Shown: positions 33,323 through 33,595 of the stretch, one piece after another
Layout of the letters: every line of letters begins with the position of its first letter
Numbering within the stretch: position 1 is the first letter of the stretch
NCBI GenBank assembly: GCA_014084085.1
Contig: NPFB01000121.1
Location: 168,309 to 201,903 of the forward strand
Direction: 5' to 3'
Length of the DNA stretch: 33,595 nucleotides
Origin: Hondaea fermentalgiana
Taxonomy: Eukaryota > Sar > Bigyra > Thraustochytrida > Thraustochytriidae
Notes under the pieces: model-generated
The model's input: the letters and a program-made list of their open reading frames with translations, nothing else
What the model was told of the DNA's origin: nothing
Database searches by the model: none
Program-made: the position numbers and the translations under genes

Positions 33323-33595
33323 GGGCGGCTGCCCGGTCGCTCCCGCGCGTCCGCGCTGCGCAGGGTCGCCGCTGCTACGCGCGACGACGGGCTCTCCGCT
33401 TGCCCTCGACCCGTCGCCGACGGTGGCGGAGGGGCTCGCGCGCAAGGGCTCTCGAGTACGGTGTATGCAGGACGACCACGAGCACGAGCACGTTTGAAAT
33501 TCCAGAGGCTGCTGCAGGTCGCGAAGCAAACCCCGTTTGCTTGCAGCGGCCCGGGCCGGGCGCGCGCGCGGGCGGGCGGGATGCAGGCGGCGGCG
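33323..33595. other. GC-rich upstream region at right edge
   Basis: Very GC-rich with GGGC/GCGC tandem stretches at 33541-33595. The frame of the methyltransferase gene stays open upstream but has no ATG. It probably holds the promoter and leader of that gene. Confidence 0.4.

Noticed and set aside
1..33595. tRNA or rRNA genes and CRISPR arrays
   Set aside because: I looked for cloverleaf-like or repeat-spacer patterns and saw none that I could support; a tRNAscan run would be needed to exclude a tRNA.

Overview
The window reads as a piece of a large eukaryotic DNA virus sitting next to ordinary nuclear genes of a protist. Positions 1 to about 23264 are packed with intron-free genes on both strands, with gaps of a few to about 100 bases. 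Many neighbours overlap by 3-4 bases. This part encodes its own TATA-binding protein and TFIIB, a heliorhodopsin, two Ulp1-type cysteine proteases, an adenine methyltransferase, a DEDDh exonuclease, a dNMP kinase, a RING protein and many membrane or secreted proteins. From about 24.8 kb onward the genes look cellular: a long proline-rich PH-like protein, guanine deaminase, a BCDIN3D-type RNA methyltransferase and a methyltransferase with a zinc knuckle. The gap between the two parts, about 1.5 kb, is GC-rich and full of simple repeats.

Virus-encoded TBP and TFIIB, heliorhodopsin and many membrane proteins are known in giant viruses, and heliorhodopsin also in mirusviruses. Mirusviruses are known to be integrated in thraustochytrids such as Aurantiochytrium, and the GC-rich intronless host genes would fit such a host. 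I recognise no capsid, portal, terminase or DNA polymerase gene here, so a mirusvirus-like element in a labyrinthulomycete-type protist is an inference and not a demonstration.

Layout: 1-3.9 kb holds a repeat-tailed protein cut by the window edge, a seven-helix membrane protein, a methyltransferase, an acidic zinc-ribbon protein and TBP. 3.98-7.2 kb is a chain of three genes joined by ATGA overlaps and ending in heliorhodopsin. 7.2-9.6 kb has small membrane and acidic unknown proteins. 9.6-16.6 kb is a block of envelope-type proteins: two paralogous 8-cysteine membrane proteins, two signal-peptide proteins (one EGF-like), a small membrane protein and a 1088-residue polytopic protein. 16.7-23.3 kb is the information and protease block: exonuclease, two Ulp1 proteases, TFIIB, RING, dNMP kinase and two small membrane proteins. 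23.3-24.8 kb is the junction. 24.8-33.6 kb is host.

A TATA-like box lies about 28-57 bases before the start codon of most viral genes, and one box often sits between two divergent genes. Together with the encoded TBP and TFIIB this suggests the virus controls its own promoter recognition.
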